This document shows, piece by piece, positions 7,912 to 15,968 of a DNA stretch of 38,630 bases. Numbering within the stretch: the stretch's first letter is position 1; the number at the start of each line of letters is the position of its first letter. The position numbers and the translations under genes are program-made. Origin of the DNA: CALAMD01 sp035301345 (GTDB lineage Bacteria; Bacillota; Bacilli; Bacillales; Amphibacillaceae); assembly GCA_035301345.1 (NCBI GenBank), contig DATGUM010000019.1, forward strand, positions 1-38,630, in the 5' to 3' direction. Under the pieces are notes generated by a model that had not been told where the DNA came from, did no database searches, and was given only the letters and a program-made list of their open reading frames with translations.

Positions 7912-9680
7912 TGAGTAGACTACATGCGGGAACATTAACAGAAGAAAACATTGACGAAACAGTCACATTAAAAGGGTGGGTAGACCGTCGAAGAGATTTA
8001 GGTGGGTTAATTTTTATCGATTTACGTGATCGTTCAGGTGTCGTTCAAATCGTCTTTAACCCTGATTATTCAGCTGACGCTTTAGCCATTGCTGAATCAG
8101 TGCGTAGCGAATATGTGATCGAAGTTGAAGGGACTGTTATTAAACGCGATCCAGAAACAGTTAACCCGCTCATAAAAACAGGGGAAATAGAAGTGAACGT
8201 AGCTTCAATAAACGTTATAAACGAAGCAAAAAACCCTCCGTTTTTAATTGAAGAAAAAACAGACGTATCAGAAGATTTACGTTTAAAATATCGTTATTTA
8301 GATTTGCGTAGAAAACCACATCAAGAAACATTTGTCTTGCGTCATCAAACGACACAAGCCATTCGTAATTTCTTAAATGACGACGGTTATTTAGAAATGG
8401 AAACACCAATGTTAACGAAGAGTACACCAGAAGGAGCACGTGACTATTTAGTGCCGAGCCGCGTACATCCAGGAGAGTTTTACGCACTTCCTCAATCACC
8501 ACAGCTATTTAAGCAAATGATTATGATGAGTGGTTTTGAAAAATATTACCAAATTGCTCGTTGTTTCCGAGATGAAGATTTACGTGCCGATCGTCAGCCA
8601 GAATTTACGCAAGTTGATATTGAAACGTCATTTATGTCAGTCGATGATATTTTAGATATGACTGAGCGCATGATGAAAAAGGTCGTTAAAGATGTAAAAG
8701 AGATTGATATTGAAACACCGTTTAAACGTATGTCATATGATGATGCGATGAATCGCTTCGGATCAGATAAACCGGATACGCGTTTCGGGTTAGAACTTAT
8801 CCACATTTCAGATATCGTAGAAAATGCTGAATTTAAAGTGTTTTCTGGAGCTGTTAAAAACGGCGGTGTCGTTTGCTTACTAAATGTTTCGGGCCAAGCG
8901 AATGAATTCTCAAGAAACTACATTGATGATTTAACAGACTTCGTTAAAATTTATGGAGCAAAAGGTTTAGCGTGGGTAAAAGTTGAAGGCGATACATTAA
9001 ATGGACCGATCGCAAAGTTTCTTTCTGAAGAAGAGACAGCGCAAATCATTGAACGTGCTGAAGCGAAAGATGGCGACTTATTATTCTTTGGAGCGGATAA
9101 AAAGTCAGTCGTATTTGATAGCTTAGGTGCGCTACGTCTGAAGTTAGGTGAAAAGCTAGACTTAATCGATGAATCAGCATTTAATTTCTTATGGATTACA
9201 GACTGGCCATTATTTGAATATGATGAGCAATCTAAACGATATACAGCTGCTCATCACCCGTTTACACGTCCTTTAGAAGAGGATTTAGAAAAATTAACGT
9301 CTGATCCAGCGAACGTCCGTGCAAACGCATATGACTTAGTTCTTAATGGTTTTGAACTCGGTGGTGGTTCTTTAAGAATTTATAAGCGAGAAGAACAAGA
9401 GAAAATGTTTGAAGCACTCGGGTTTACTGAAGAACAAGCGAATGAACAGTTCGGATTTTTATTAGAAGCATTAGAGTACGGAACACCTCCACACGGTGGG
9501 ATTGCTCTAGGTCTTGATAGAATTGTTATGCTACTAGCTGGTAAGACAAATTTAAGGGATACAATTTTATTCCCGAAAACTGCATCAGCATCTGATTTAT
9601 TAACAGATGCACCAAGTGAAGTAAGTGAAAGCCAGTTAGAAGAATTATCGCTAGAACTTGATGTTTTAAGCGACGAATAG
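7911..9680 (+). CDS. aspS: Aspartyl-tRNA synthetase
   Basis: This class IIb synthetase for tRNA-Asp has 589 residues, the length of bacterial-type AspRS with its inserted GAD domain. An N-terminal OB-fold anticodon domain (about 1-105) is followed by the catalytic core with motif 2 FRDEDLRADRQPEFTQVDIE (219-238), the GAD insertion (about 290-420) and motif 3 GLDRIVMLLAG (about residue 533 onward). The start overlaps the hisS stop, so aspS shares the T-box-regulated transcript. The sequence does not show whether the enzyme is discriminating or also charges tRNA-Asn. A terminator hairpin follows the stop. Confidence 0.98.
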   Translation: MSRLHAGTLTEENIDETVTLKGWVDRRRDLGGLIFIDLRDRSGVVQIVFNPDYSADALAIAESVRSEYVIEVEGTVIKRDPETVNPLIKTGEIEVNVASINVINEAKNPPFLIEEKTDVSEDLRLKYRYLDLRRKPHQETFVLRHQTTQAIRNFLNDDGYLEMETPMLTKSTPEGARDYLVPSRVHPGEFYALPQSPQLFKQMIMMSGFEKYYQIARCFRDEDLRADRQPEFTQVDIETSFMSVDDILDMTERMMKKVVKDVKEIDIETPFKRMSYDDAMNRFGSDKPDTRFGLELIHISDIVENAEFKVFSGAVKNGGVVCLLNVSGQANEFSRNYIDDLTDFVKIYGAKGLAWVKVEGDTLNGPIAKFLSEEETAQIIERAEAKDGDLLFFGADKKSVVFDSLGALRLKLGEKLDLIDESAFNFLWITDWPLFEYDEQSKRYTAAHHPFTRPLEEDLEKLTSDPANVRANAYDLVLNGFELGGGSLRIYKREEQEKMFEALGFTEEQANEQFGFLLEALEYGTPPHGGIALGLDRIVMLLAGKTNLRDTILFPKTASASDLLTDAPSEVSESQLEELSLELDVLSDE

Positions 9681-9689
9681 TTGTCAATA

Positions 9690-9741
9690 GGCCATAAATT
9701 ATATAAGTCGTTCGTCACTTGTATAGTTTATGGCTATACTT
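9690..9741 (+). terminator. Terminator of hisS-aspS
   Basis: Arms 9690-9707 and 9718-9735 form an 18-bp stem with a few G-U pairs. It is followed by ATACTTTT, a short T-run. Confidence 0.75.
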
Positions 9742-9804
9742 TTGAACAAATGTTGATGAAATTGTTAAATTTTCATTATTTTTATATTTTACAATGTTTT
9801 CTAA

Positions 9805-9833
9805 TTGACAAAATAATGTATAAATTATACAAT
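9805..9833 (+). promoter_or_regulatory. Strong sigma-A-type promoter in the aspS-permease gap
   Basis: A perfect -35 TTGACA (9805-9810) is followed after 17 bp by TACAAT (9828-9833). The predicted start is near 9840, right before an inverted repeat at 9841-9860. Confidence 0.75.
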
Positions 9834-9839
9834 TTAATT

Positions 9840-9993
9840 ATTCTTAAATTTATTTGAGAAACGCTTTTTTAAAAGAAGTGAATTTTATTTTAAAGTTTAA
9901 ATGTAAGTGCTTCCTTTATTTTCTATTTTATGGAAGATATTGAGTCACAGTTAACCATTATTATAAATGGGATAACTGTGACTTTTTGTTTTT
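9840..9993 (+). ncRNA. Candidate small RNA or unidentified leader RNA
   Basis: The stretch from the promoter at 9805-9833 to the terminator ending near 9993 could make a transcript of about 150 nt. It has a 5' inverted repeat (9841-9860, TTCTTAAAT/ATTTGAGAA), a small CTTCC/GGAAG hairpin (about 9911-9936) and a strong terminator. The only frame inside (GTG near 9878, about 21 codons) has no ribosome site. It does not match the purine riboswitch consensus I know. The permease downstream appears to have its own promoter, so a free-standing RNA is the simpler reading; an attenuating leader is the alternative. Confidence 0.45.
9943..9993 (+). terminator. Strong intrinsic terminator upstream of the permease
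   Basis: AGTCACAGTTA (9943-9953) pairs perfectly with TAACTGTGACT (9973-9983). An inner CCATT/AATGG stem sits in the loop and a T-rich tract runs to about 9993. Confidence 0.88.
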
Positions 9994-10051
9994 TTAAGCG
10001 AGTCGAACTTTGTCTATCTCACATCTTCGTTCTTTATCACATCGCTGGCAC

Positions 10052-10099
10052 TTGCACCATGTAAGGAGTGGATATGTAAAATAATTGTAAACGCTTTAT
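10052..10099 (+). promoter_or_regulatory. Permease promoter with cre-like operator
   Basis: TTGCAC (10052-10057) and TAAAAT (10077-10082) are 19 bp apart. TGTAAACGCTTTAT at 10086-10099 matches the CcpA cre consensus (TGWAARCGYTWNCW) at all but one position and would cover the start site. That suggests carbon-catabolite repression of the permease. This is inference from the motif only. Confidence 0.5.
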
Positions 10100-10138
10100 T
10101 TGAAATGTTGAGCAAAGTAAAATTAGGGGGATTAATTA

Positions 10139-11500
10139 ATGGCAAATGTCGAACAAGCAGAAATAGTAAAAAGCAATAAAATACCGCCAGAAGAACGTTC
10201 TGCGGTTGATAAGTTTTTTAAGTTAACTGAACGCGGAACAGATGCAAAAACAGAATTTTTAGCAGGTTTAACAACTTTCGTATCGATGAGTTACATTATT
10301 TTTGTCGTACCAGATATTTTATCAGATGCAGGTATGCCACATGAGGCATCGCTTGCAGCAACAATTTTTGTAACGATTATCGCAACCATTGTCTTTGCAC
10401 TATGGTCTAACTTCCCTGCAGCAGTCGCACCGGGAATAGGACTTGTCGCATTTTTCGCATATACAGTCGTAGGTGCTGAAGGTTTAACGTGGCAAGCAGG
10501 GCTTGGAGCAGTGTTTATATCCGGGATTGCCTTCGTTATTTTAACGTTCTCAGGTATTCGTACGATGATTATTAACGGAATTCCAGATTCATTAAAGTCT
10601 GCAATTACAGTAGGTATTGGTTTATTTATTTCATTTTTAGGATTGAAAAATGCTGGACTCGTAGTCGCCGATGAATCTAACTTCGTAGCAGTCGGAGATA
10701 TTATGACGACAGGTCCATTATTAGCTGTTTTCGGCTTAATTTTAGCGGCTATTTTAACAGCTAAAGATGTCCAAGGTGGGCTGTTAATTTCCATTTTAGC
10801 TACATCAATTTTAGCAATGATTCTAGGCTATACAGATAGTCCTAAAGGAATAAGTGATATCTTTTCTTTAGATATACCGAACATAAGTGAAACATTATTT
10901 GCACTTGATATTAAAGGGGCACTTAGTTACGGTGTCGTTTCAATTATTTTATCTTTTACAATTGTTGAGCTTTTTGATAACACAGGAACAATTATCGGGT
11001 TTGCTAAAAAAGCAGAACTCGTTGATGAAGAAGGAAATATTGAAGGAATTGATCGTGCATTACAAGCAGACTCAGTTTGTACGGTTTTAAGTGCTACAAT
11101 GGGTGGTACGGCGTTAAATGCGTATGCAGAAAACGCGACTGGTATTGCAGCTGGTGGACGTACGGGACTAAAAGCACTCGTCGTTGCAGGGTTTTTCGTT
11201 TTAACGTTATTTATATCACCATTCATTGCTATTATTCCAGGTGAAGCAATTGCTCCTGCATTAATTTTAGTTGGTGCATTTATGATTCCTGAAATTAAAA
11301 GCATTGAATTTGATGACTTCACGACAGTCGTTCCAGTATTATTAACGATTATTATGATGCCTTTAACATTTAGTATCGCTGAAGGTTTAGCATTTGGGTT
11401 TATTTCTTATGTTTTACTTAAGTTAGGAACAGGTAAGTTTAACGAAGTTCATCCAATTATGTATTTCGTTGCAGTTGCATTTATCTTCCACTTTATGTAA
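10139..11500 (+). CDS. pbuG: NCS2-family purine permease (AzgA/PbuG type)
   Basis: This is a membrane importer for purine bases, most likely hypoxanthine/guanine, driven by the proton gradient. The 453-residue protein has a hydrophilic N-terminus (about 45 residues) and then many hydrophobic segments. It carries the AzgA-branch signatures: LTTFVSMSYI near residue 45, APGIGLVAFF near 95, the helix with ELFDNTGT near 280 (DFFDTAGT in PbuG) and EVHPIMY near the C-terminus. RBS AGGGGG precedes ATG 10139. The gene stands alone between an intrinsic terminator and 6S RNA, at the place where Bacillus and Staphylococcus usually have tcdA (yrvM) after aspS. The exact substrate cannot be read from sequence. 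Confidence 0.88.
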   Translation: MANVEQAEIVKSNKIPPEERSAVDKFFKLTERGTDAKTEFLAGLTTFVSMSYIIFVVPDILSDAGMPHEASLAATIFVTIIATIVFALWSNFPAAVAPGIGLVAFFAYTVVGAEGLTWQAGLGAVFISGIAFVILTFSGIRTMIINGIPDSLKSAITVGIGLFISFLGLKNAGLVVADESNFVAVGDIMTTGPLLAVFGLILAAILTAKDVQGGLLISILATSILAMILGYTDSPKGISDIFSLDIPNISETLFALDIKGALSYGVVSIILSFTIVELFDNTGTIIGFAKKAELVDEEGNIEGIDRALQADSVCTVLSATMGGTALNAYAENATGIAAGGRTGLKALVVAGFFVLTLFISPFIAIIPGEAIAPALILVGAFMIPEIKSIEFDDFTTVVPVLLTIIMMPLTFSIAEGLAFGFISYVLLKLGTGKFNEVHPIMYFVAVAFIFHFM

Positions 11501-11518
11501 ACAGCATTTTAAAACAAT

Positions 11519-11547
11519 TTGAATTTACAGATAATTCATGATATTAT
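11519..11547 (+). promoter_or_regulatory. Promoter of 6S RNA
   Basis: TTGAAT (11519-11524), a 17-bp spacer and TATTAT (11542-11547) place the start near 11554, just before the 6S closing stem. Confidence 0.7.
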
Positions 11548-11554
11548 AAAAAGT

Positions 11555-11736
11555 AATCAACCTGATGTGTACGTCTAAGATAAGTCGTTTTGACCGAACA
11601 CCTATATGTAAGGGAGCTTGGCGTTTCTACGTTGCGCACACGCCTCGATGGAGGACTTGCAAGGTTTAGAGCAGAGCACCCACCTGCGTTTAAGCAGGAT
11701 CAAACCGATTCTGTAGACGGCACAATCGGGCTACAT
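11555..11736 (+). ncRNA. ssrS: 6S RNA
   Basis: 6S RNA binds the sigma-A RNA polymerase holoenzyme and reshapes transcription in stationary phase. The closing stem is clear: CCTGATGTG (11561-11569) pairs with CACAATCGGG (11721-11730) with one bulged A and one G-U pair. In between are the 6S-like blocks AAGTCGTTTTGACCGAACA, CTATATGTAAGGGAGCTTGG and GGACTTGCAAGGTTTAGAGC. The position just upstream of rarA is where Bacillus 6S-1 (bsrA) lies. A promoter precedes it and a bidirectional terminator follows. Confidence 0.92.
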
Positions 11737-11740
11737 AATT

Positions 11741-11787
11741 AAAAGTGGTTATGCATTCATTCATTGAAAATGCATAACCACTTTTTT
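11741..11787. terminator. Bidirectional terminator between 6S RNA and rarA
   Basis: Perfect 17-bp arms at 11741-11757 and 11769-11785 are flanked by A-runs and T-runs. It serves 6S RNA on plus and rarA on minus, three bases from the rarA stop codon. Confidence 0.93.
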
Positions 11788-11789
11788 GT

Positions 11790-13064
11790 TTATTTATTTT
11801 GTTTATTTATTTTTTCATAAACACTTTTTAAGCTTAATTCAAATTTACCGGTATCTTTTGGTTCATAGTACGTTTGATGTTTAATTGTGTCAGGTAAATA
11901 TTGTTGCTTAACCCAGCCACTTGGGAAGTTATGTGGGTATTTATAGTTAACGCCATGTCCTAAATCTTTTGCACCTTTGTAGTGAGCATCTTTTAAATGA
12001 TCGGGAATCTCGCCGCTATTTCCTTTACGAATATCAGATAAAGCACTATCTAACGCTTTGTAAGCACTGTTTGATTTAGGTGATAAAGCTAGTTCAACGA
12101 CTGAGACAGCAAGAGGTATTCTTCCTTCTGGAAATCCGAGTCTTTCAGCTGATTCAACAGCTGCTAAAGCACGAGGACCAGCTTGTGGATTTGCTAAACC
12201 AATGTCTTCATAGGCAATGACGACAAGTCGTCGAGCGATACTGTCTAAATCTCCTGCCTCGATTAACCGACCTAAATAGTGTAGAGATGCGTTAACATCA
12301 CTACCACGAATCGATTTTTGAAAAGCGGATAAGACGTTATAATGGGCGTCGCCTCCGTCATCATGTGAAAAGCTTTTTTTCTGCATACATTCTTCGGCAA
12401 TTTCTAGCGTAATAACAATTTTATCGTCATCGTCTTTAGGTGTCGACGTCACAGCAAGTTCTAGTCCATTGAGTGCTGCTCGTAAATCACCATTAGCACT
12501 ATGTGCCATATGTTTAATGGCATCATTTTCCATAATAATATTTAATTCGCCATATCCATTTACTTTATCTGACATCGCTCGAGTAATAGCGTCAATAATA
12601 TTTTTTGCAGTCAGCGCATGTAATTCGAATAAATGACAACGACTTCTGATGGCAGGATTTATGGAATGGTATGGATTACTCGTCGTACAACCAATCATCG
12701 TTATAATATTACTTTCTAAATGAGGTAACAAGAAATCTTGCTTCGCTTTATCTAAACGGTGAACTTCATCTAATATAAGTAACATATGACCTGACATTTT
12801 AGCTTCTTCAACGACAATTTCCATATCCTTCTTTCGATCTGTAACCGCATTTAACATACGAACTTGTAAATTTAATTGTTTTGCGATAGCATATGCCATT
12901 GATGTTTTACCTGTACCTGGGGGGCCAAATAAAATCATCGAGGCGAGCTTTTTCGCTTGCACCATTCGGAAAATAATTTTCCCTTCTGATACGAGATGGC
13001 TTTGTCCAATTACTTGTTCAATGGTACTTGGCCTCATACGTACAGCTAGCGGCTGATTACTCAT
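11790..13064 (-). CDS. rarA: Replication-associated recombination protein A (MgsA/RarA)
   Basis: RarA is an AAA+ ATPase, related to clamp-loader and RuvB proteins, that acts at stalled replication forks. It shows the Walker A GPPGTGKTS, Walker B LILDEVHR, the sensor stretch GCTTSNPY, and the C-terminal block SFSHDDGGDAHYNVLSAF followed by the SIRGSD tetramerisation region. Numbering from ATG 13064 gives 424 residues, as in Bacillus. A TTG six bases further upstream is in frame, but only 4 nt separate it from the AAAGGA site, so the ATG (10 nt away) is preferred. It is divergent from cymR and convergent with 6S RNA. Confidence 0.96.
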   Translation of the reverse strand: MSNQPLAVRMRPSTIEQVIGQSHLVSEGKIIFRMVQAKKLASMILFGPPGTGKTSMAYAIAKQLNLQVRMLNAVTDRKKDMEIVVEEAKMSGHMLLILDEVHRLDKAKQDFLLPHLESNIITMIGCTTSNPYHSINPAIRSRCHLFELHALTAKNIIDAITRAMSDKVNGYGELNIIMENDAIKHMAHSANGDLRAALNGLELAVTSTPKDDDDKIVITLEIAEECMQKKSFSHDDGGDAHYNVLSAFQKSIRGSDVNASLHYLGRLIEAGDLDSIARRLVVIAYEDIGLANPQAGPRALAAVESAERLGFPEGRIPLAVSVVELALSPKSNSAYKALDSALSDIRKGNSGEIPDHLKDAHYKGAKDLGHGVNYKYPHNFPSGWVKQQYLPDTIKHQTYYEPKDTGKFELSLKSVYEKINKQNK

Positions 13065-13143
13065 ATTCAATCAATCCTTTTATTTTTATAAACCTATTTT
13101 CAACTTTTATAATACGTTTAGAGTAATATGCAAACTGTTAAAA

Positions 13144-13172
13144 TGCAAGGTACTATGTATTCATGTTATAAT
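13144..13172 (+). promoter_or_regulatory. Extended -10 promoter of the cymR operon
   Basis: TATAAT (13167-13172) with TG at 13164-13165 forms an extended -10. The -35 (TGCAAG, 13144-13149, 17-bp spacer) is weak, as is usual for extended -10 promoters. Confidence 0.65.
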
Positions 13173-13237
13173 AGTATGAATAAAACTGTAGAAGTAATAA
13201 ATATAATATATGATGATGAAATAATAGAGGTGTCAAA

Positions 13238-13657
13238 ATGAAGATTTCTACAAAAGGACGTTACGGTTTAACGATTATGATTGAATTGGCAAGAGAATTT
13301 GGCAATGGACCAAAATCACTTAAGTCTATTGCAGAAAACAATGATTTATCACCACATTATTTAGAACAATTAGCATCACCACTTAGAAATGCAGCACTTA
13401 TCAAAAGTACACGTGGTGCATATGGTGGCTATAAATTGGCAAAAGAACCTGAATTAATTACGGTCGGGGATATTATTCGTGTCCTTGAAGGGCCTATTGC
13501 AATTGTCGAAGGAATTGAAGAAGAAGAGCCTGCTCAACAAGCGCTATGGTCTCGTATGACTGAGGCTGTTAAAGAAGTGTTAGATACGACAACGTTAGCT
13601 GATTTAATGACTCATGATGAACAAGAACAACATGATTCTTACATGTTTTATATTTAA
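13238..13657 (+). CDS. cymR: Rrf2-family cysteine metabolism repressor CymR
   Basis: CymR is the master repressor of cysteine and sulfur metabolism in Bacillales and works with CysK as a co-sensor. The 139-residue protein opens with MKISTKGRYGLTIMIELA, has a winged helix (SLKSIAE through the YLEQL recognition helix, about 27-50, then RGAYGGY wing at 68-74), the GDIIRVLEGPI dimer region and the typical C-terminal SYMFYI. It lacks the three cysteines that hold an Fe-S cluster in IscR and NsrR, which fits CymR. ATG follows GAGGTG. It heads the run that contains the cysteine desulfurase and mnmA, so sulfur sensing and sulfur use are neighbours. Confidence 0.95.
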   Translation: MKISTKGRYGLTIMIELAREFGNGPKSLKSIAENNDLSPHYLEQLASPLRNAALIKSTRGAYGGYKLAKEPELITVGDIIRVLEGPIAIVEGIEEEEPAQQALWSRMTEAVKEVLDTTTLADLMTHDEQEQHDSYMFYI

Positions 13658-13683
13658 TAGGGATAAGAAAGGATTATGCATTA

Positions 13684-14835
13684 ATGGAATATATTTACTT
13701 AGACCATGCAGCAACGACACCTGTTGCCACAGATGTAAAAGAGGCAATGGAACCACTGTATAAAGAAGCGTTCGGTAACCCATCAAGCATTCATGCATTA
13801 GGTAGGAATGCTCGTTTTTATGTTGATGAAGCGAGACGAACGATTGCTCGAGAAATTCATGCACAAGATGATGAAATTATTTTTACGAGTAGCGGGACTG
13901 AAGCTAACAATTTAGCAATTATCGGAGTTGCTTATGCAAATAAGCATAAAGGTAATCATTTGATTACAACAAACCAAGAACATAAATCCGTGCTTAACAG
14001 TATGAAGTTTTTAGAAGAAAACGGGTTTCGTGTTACTTATTTACCGGTTAATCAATTGGGTGAAATAAGTGCGAAAAGTGTGCAAGATTCCCTGACAGAT
14101 CAAACGATTCTCGTATCAGTTATGCATGCGAATAACGAAACTGGCGTGATGCAGCCTATTGAAGAAATTAGTGCCGATCTAAAGGAACATCAAGCATATT
14201 TCCATACAGACGTCGTGCAAACGTTTGGCTTATACACGCTTTACGATGATCAACCTGTGGCTGATTTAATGTCAATGTCTGCTCATAAAATTAACGGACC
14301 AAAAGGTGTCGGTTGCTTGTACGTTAATAAAGACGTACAAATATCACCGATTTTGTTCGGAGGAGACCAGGAAAGAATGAGACGATCAGGGACAGAAGAC
14401 GTCCCTCATATTACTGGCTTTGGAAAAAGTGTCGAACGGATAAGTAAAGATAAAGAACAAGCGCGTGATTTTTATAACGTGCTAAAAAATACGTTATTAC
14501 AAGCACTGAACGATTATGAAGTGACGTATGAAGTGAACGGTACGCTTGAACAAACGTCACCAACAATCGTCAATTTATATTTCCCAACGATTAGCGCAGA
14601 TATATTGTTAACAAATTTAGACATGGAAAAGATTGCAGCAGCGAGTGGTAGTGCATGCCAAGCAGGATCTTTTGAACCGTCTTACGTGTTAGAGGCGATG
14701 TACGGGCAAGATAGTGAACGCGCGAGACAGTCGATTCGCTTTAGTTTCGGTGAAAACAATACAGAAGAAGAAATGAAACGAACAGCAAAGATTTTGAGTG
14801 AAATTATTATACGACTTAAAGGAATGAAAAATTAG
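13684..14835 (+). CDS. yrvO: Cysteine desulfurase (YrvO/IscS-like)
   Basis: This PLP enzyme removes sulfur from cysteine and passes it on as a persulfide. Its 383 residues carry the N-terminal YLDHAATTP motif, the PLP lysine in AHKINGPKG (K202) and the catalytic cysteine in SGSACQAGS (C325). The stop TAG touches the mnmA start with no gap. In Bacillus the equivalent YrvO gives sulfur directly to MnmA without the Tus relay, and this tight coupling suggests the same here. That is knowledge of the family plus context; other acceptors are possible. Start: ATG 13684, 26 nt after cymR. Confidence 0.94.
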   Translation: MEYIYLDHAATTPVATDVKEAMEPLYKEAFGNPSSIHALGRNARFYVDEARRTIAREIHAQDDEIIFTSSGTEANNLAIIGVAYANKHKGNHLITTNQEHKSVLNSMKFLEENGFRVTYLPVNQLGEISAKSVQDSLTDQTILVSVMHANNETGVMQPIEEISADLKEHQAYFHTDVVQTFGLYTLYDDQPVADLMSMSAHKINGPKGVGCLYVNKDVQISPILFGGDQERMRRSGTEDVPHITGFGKSVERISKDKEQARDFYNVLKNTLLQALNDYEVTYEVNGTLEQTSPTIVNLYFPTISADILLTNLDMEKIAAASGSACQAGSFEPSYVLEAMYGQDSERARQSIRFSFGENNTEEEMKRTAKILSEIIIRLKGMKN

Positions 14836-15948
14836 ATGAAGGAAAACAAACAAACAAAAGTTGTTATTGGGATGAGCGGTGGAGTAGATTCATCAGTTGC
14901 AGCTTTATTATTAAAAGAACAAGGTTATGACGTCGTCGGTATTTTTATGAAAAACTGGGATGATACAGATGAAAATGGTGTATGTACGGCTACAGAAGAC
15001 TTTAACGATGTCGTTCGTGTCTGTCATCAATTAGACATACCGTATTATTCAGTTAATTTTGAGAAAAAATATTGGGACTATGTGTTCACTTACTTTTTAG
15101 ATGAATACAAAGCGGGTAGAACACCGAATCCTGACGTTATGTGTAATAAGGAAATTAAATTTAAAGCATTTATGGATTACGCGCTTTCTTTAGGAGCGGA
15201 TTATTTAGCGACTGGTCATTATGCACAAGTTATCGAAGAAAATGGGACGTATAAAATGTTACGTGGCGTTGATGATAATAAAGATCAGACATACTTTTTA
15301 AACCAATTAACAGAAGATGTTTTAAGTAAAGTGATGTTTCCATTAGGGCGTTTGCCAAAATCAGACGTAAGAAAAATTGCAAAAGAGCACAATTTAGCGA
15401 CAGCAACGAAAAAAGATAGTACAGGCATTTGCTTTATTGGCGAACGAAATTTCAAGGAATTTTTAAGCAATTATTTACCAGCACAACCAGGTGAAATGCA
15501 AACATTATCTGGGGTAAAACAAGGGTCACATGACGGCTTAATGTATTATACAATTGGCCAGAGACAAGGACTTGGCATTGGTGGACCGGGTGAGCCATGG
15601 TTTGTCGTCGGTAAAAATATTGAAAAGAATGTGCTTTATGTTGAACAAGGATTTCATCATCCGAGTCTTTATTCAAATGAATTGATTGCAACGAACGTTA
15701 ATTGGATTAACGAATCAGTAGTTGAGGAAGAGTTCATTTGTACGGCTAAATTTAGATACCGTCAAGAAGATAGCCAAGTAACGGTTAGACGATTAAATGA
15801 CAATCAAGCACACGTTATTTTTCATGAAGAAGAACGTGCAATTACTCCGGGGCAAGCAGTCGTATTTTATGATGGAGATGTTTGCTTAGGTGGCGGAACG
15901 ATTGATGAAATCATTAAGAATGATGAGACACTTAATTACGTTGGATAA
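14836..15948 (+). CDS. mnmA: tRNA-specific 2-thiouridylase MnmA
   Basis: MnmA adds sulfur to C2 of the wobble uridine U34 in tRNA Lys, Glu and Gln. The protein is 370 residues. It has the PP-loop ATPase motif SGGVDSS (14-20), the first catalytic cysteine in NPDVMCNKE (C103) and the second in GICFIGE (C199), so the active-site pair is intact. The ATG begins directly after the yrvO stop, and the site AAAGGAATG lies within the end of yrvO. Translation is clearly coupled to the sulfur donor. Confidence 0.97.
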   Translation: MKENKQTKVVIGMSGGVDSSVAALLLKEQGYDVVGIFMKNWDDTDENGVCTATEDFNDVVRVCHQLDIPYYSVNFEKKYWDYVFTYFLDEYKAGRTPNPDVMCNKEIKFKAFMDYALSLGADYLATGHYAQVIEENGTYKMLRGVDDNKDQTYFLNQLTEDVLSKVMFPLGRLPKSDVRKIAKEHNLATATKKDSTGICFIGERNFKEFLSNYLPAQPGEMQTLSGVKQGSHDGLMYYTIGQRQGLGIGGPGEPWFVVGKNIEKNVLYVEQGFHHPSLYSNELIATNVNWINESVVEEEFICTAKFRYRQEDSQVTVRRLNDNQAHVIFHEEERAITPGQAVVFYDGDVCLGGGTIDEIIKNDETLNYVG

Positions 15949-15968
15949 CGATGGTGGAGGACGGCGTT

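Noticed and set aside
9878..9943. About 21-codon GTG frame inside the orphan transcript
   Set aside because: No ribosome site and a composition typical of AT-rich non-coding sequence.
10291..10794. Long minus-strand frame within the permease
   Set aside because: It is the antisense shadow of a conserved permease, with low-complexity Ile/Lys/Pro composition and no ribosome site.
11801..11815. Repeat-like TTTATTTTG tract at the end of rarA
   Set aside because: It encodes the Lys/Asn-rich rarA C-terminus and is low-complexity coding sequence, not a repeat element.
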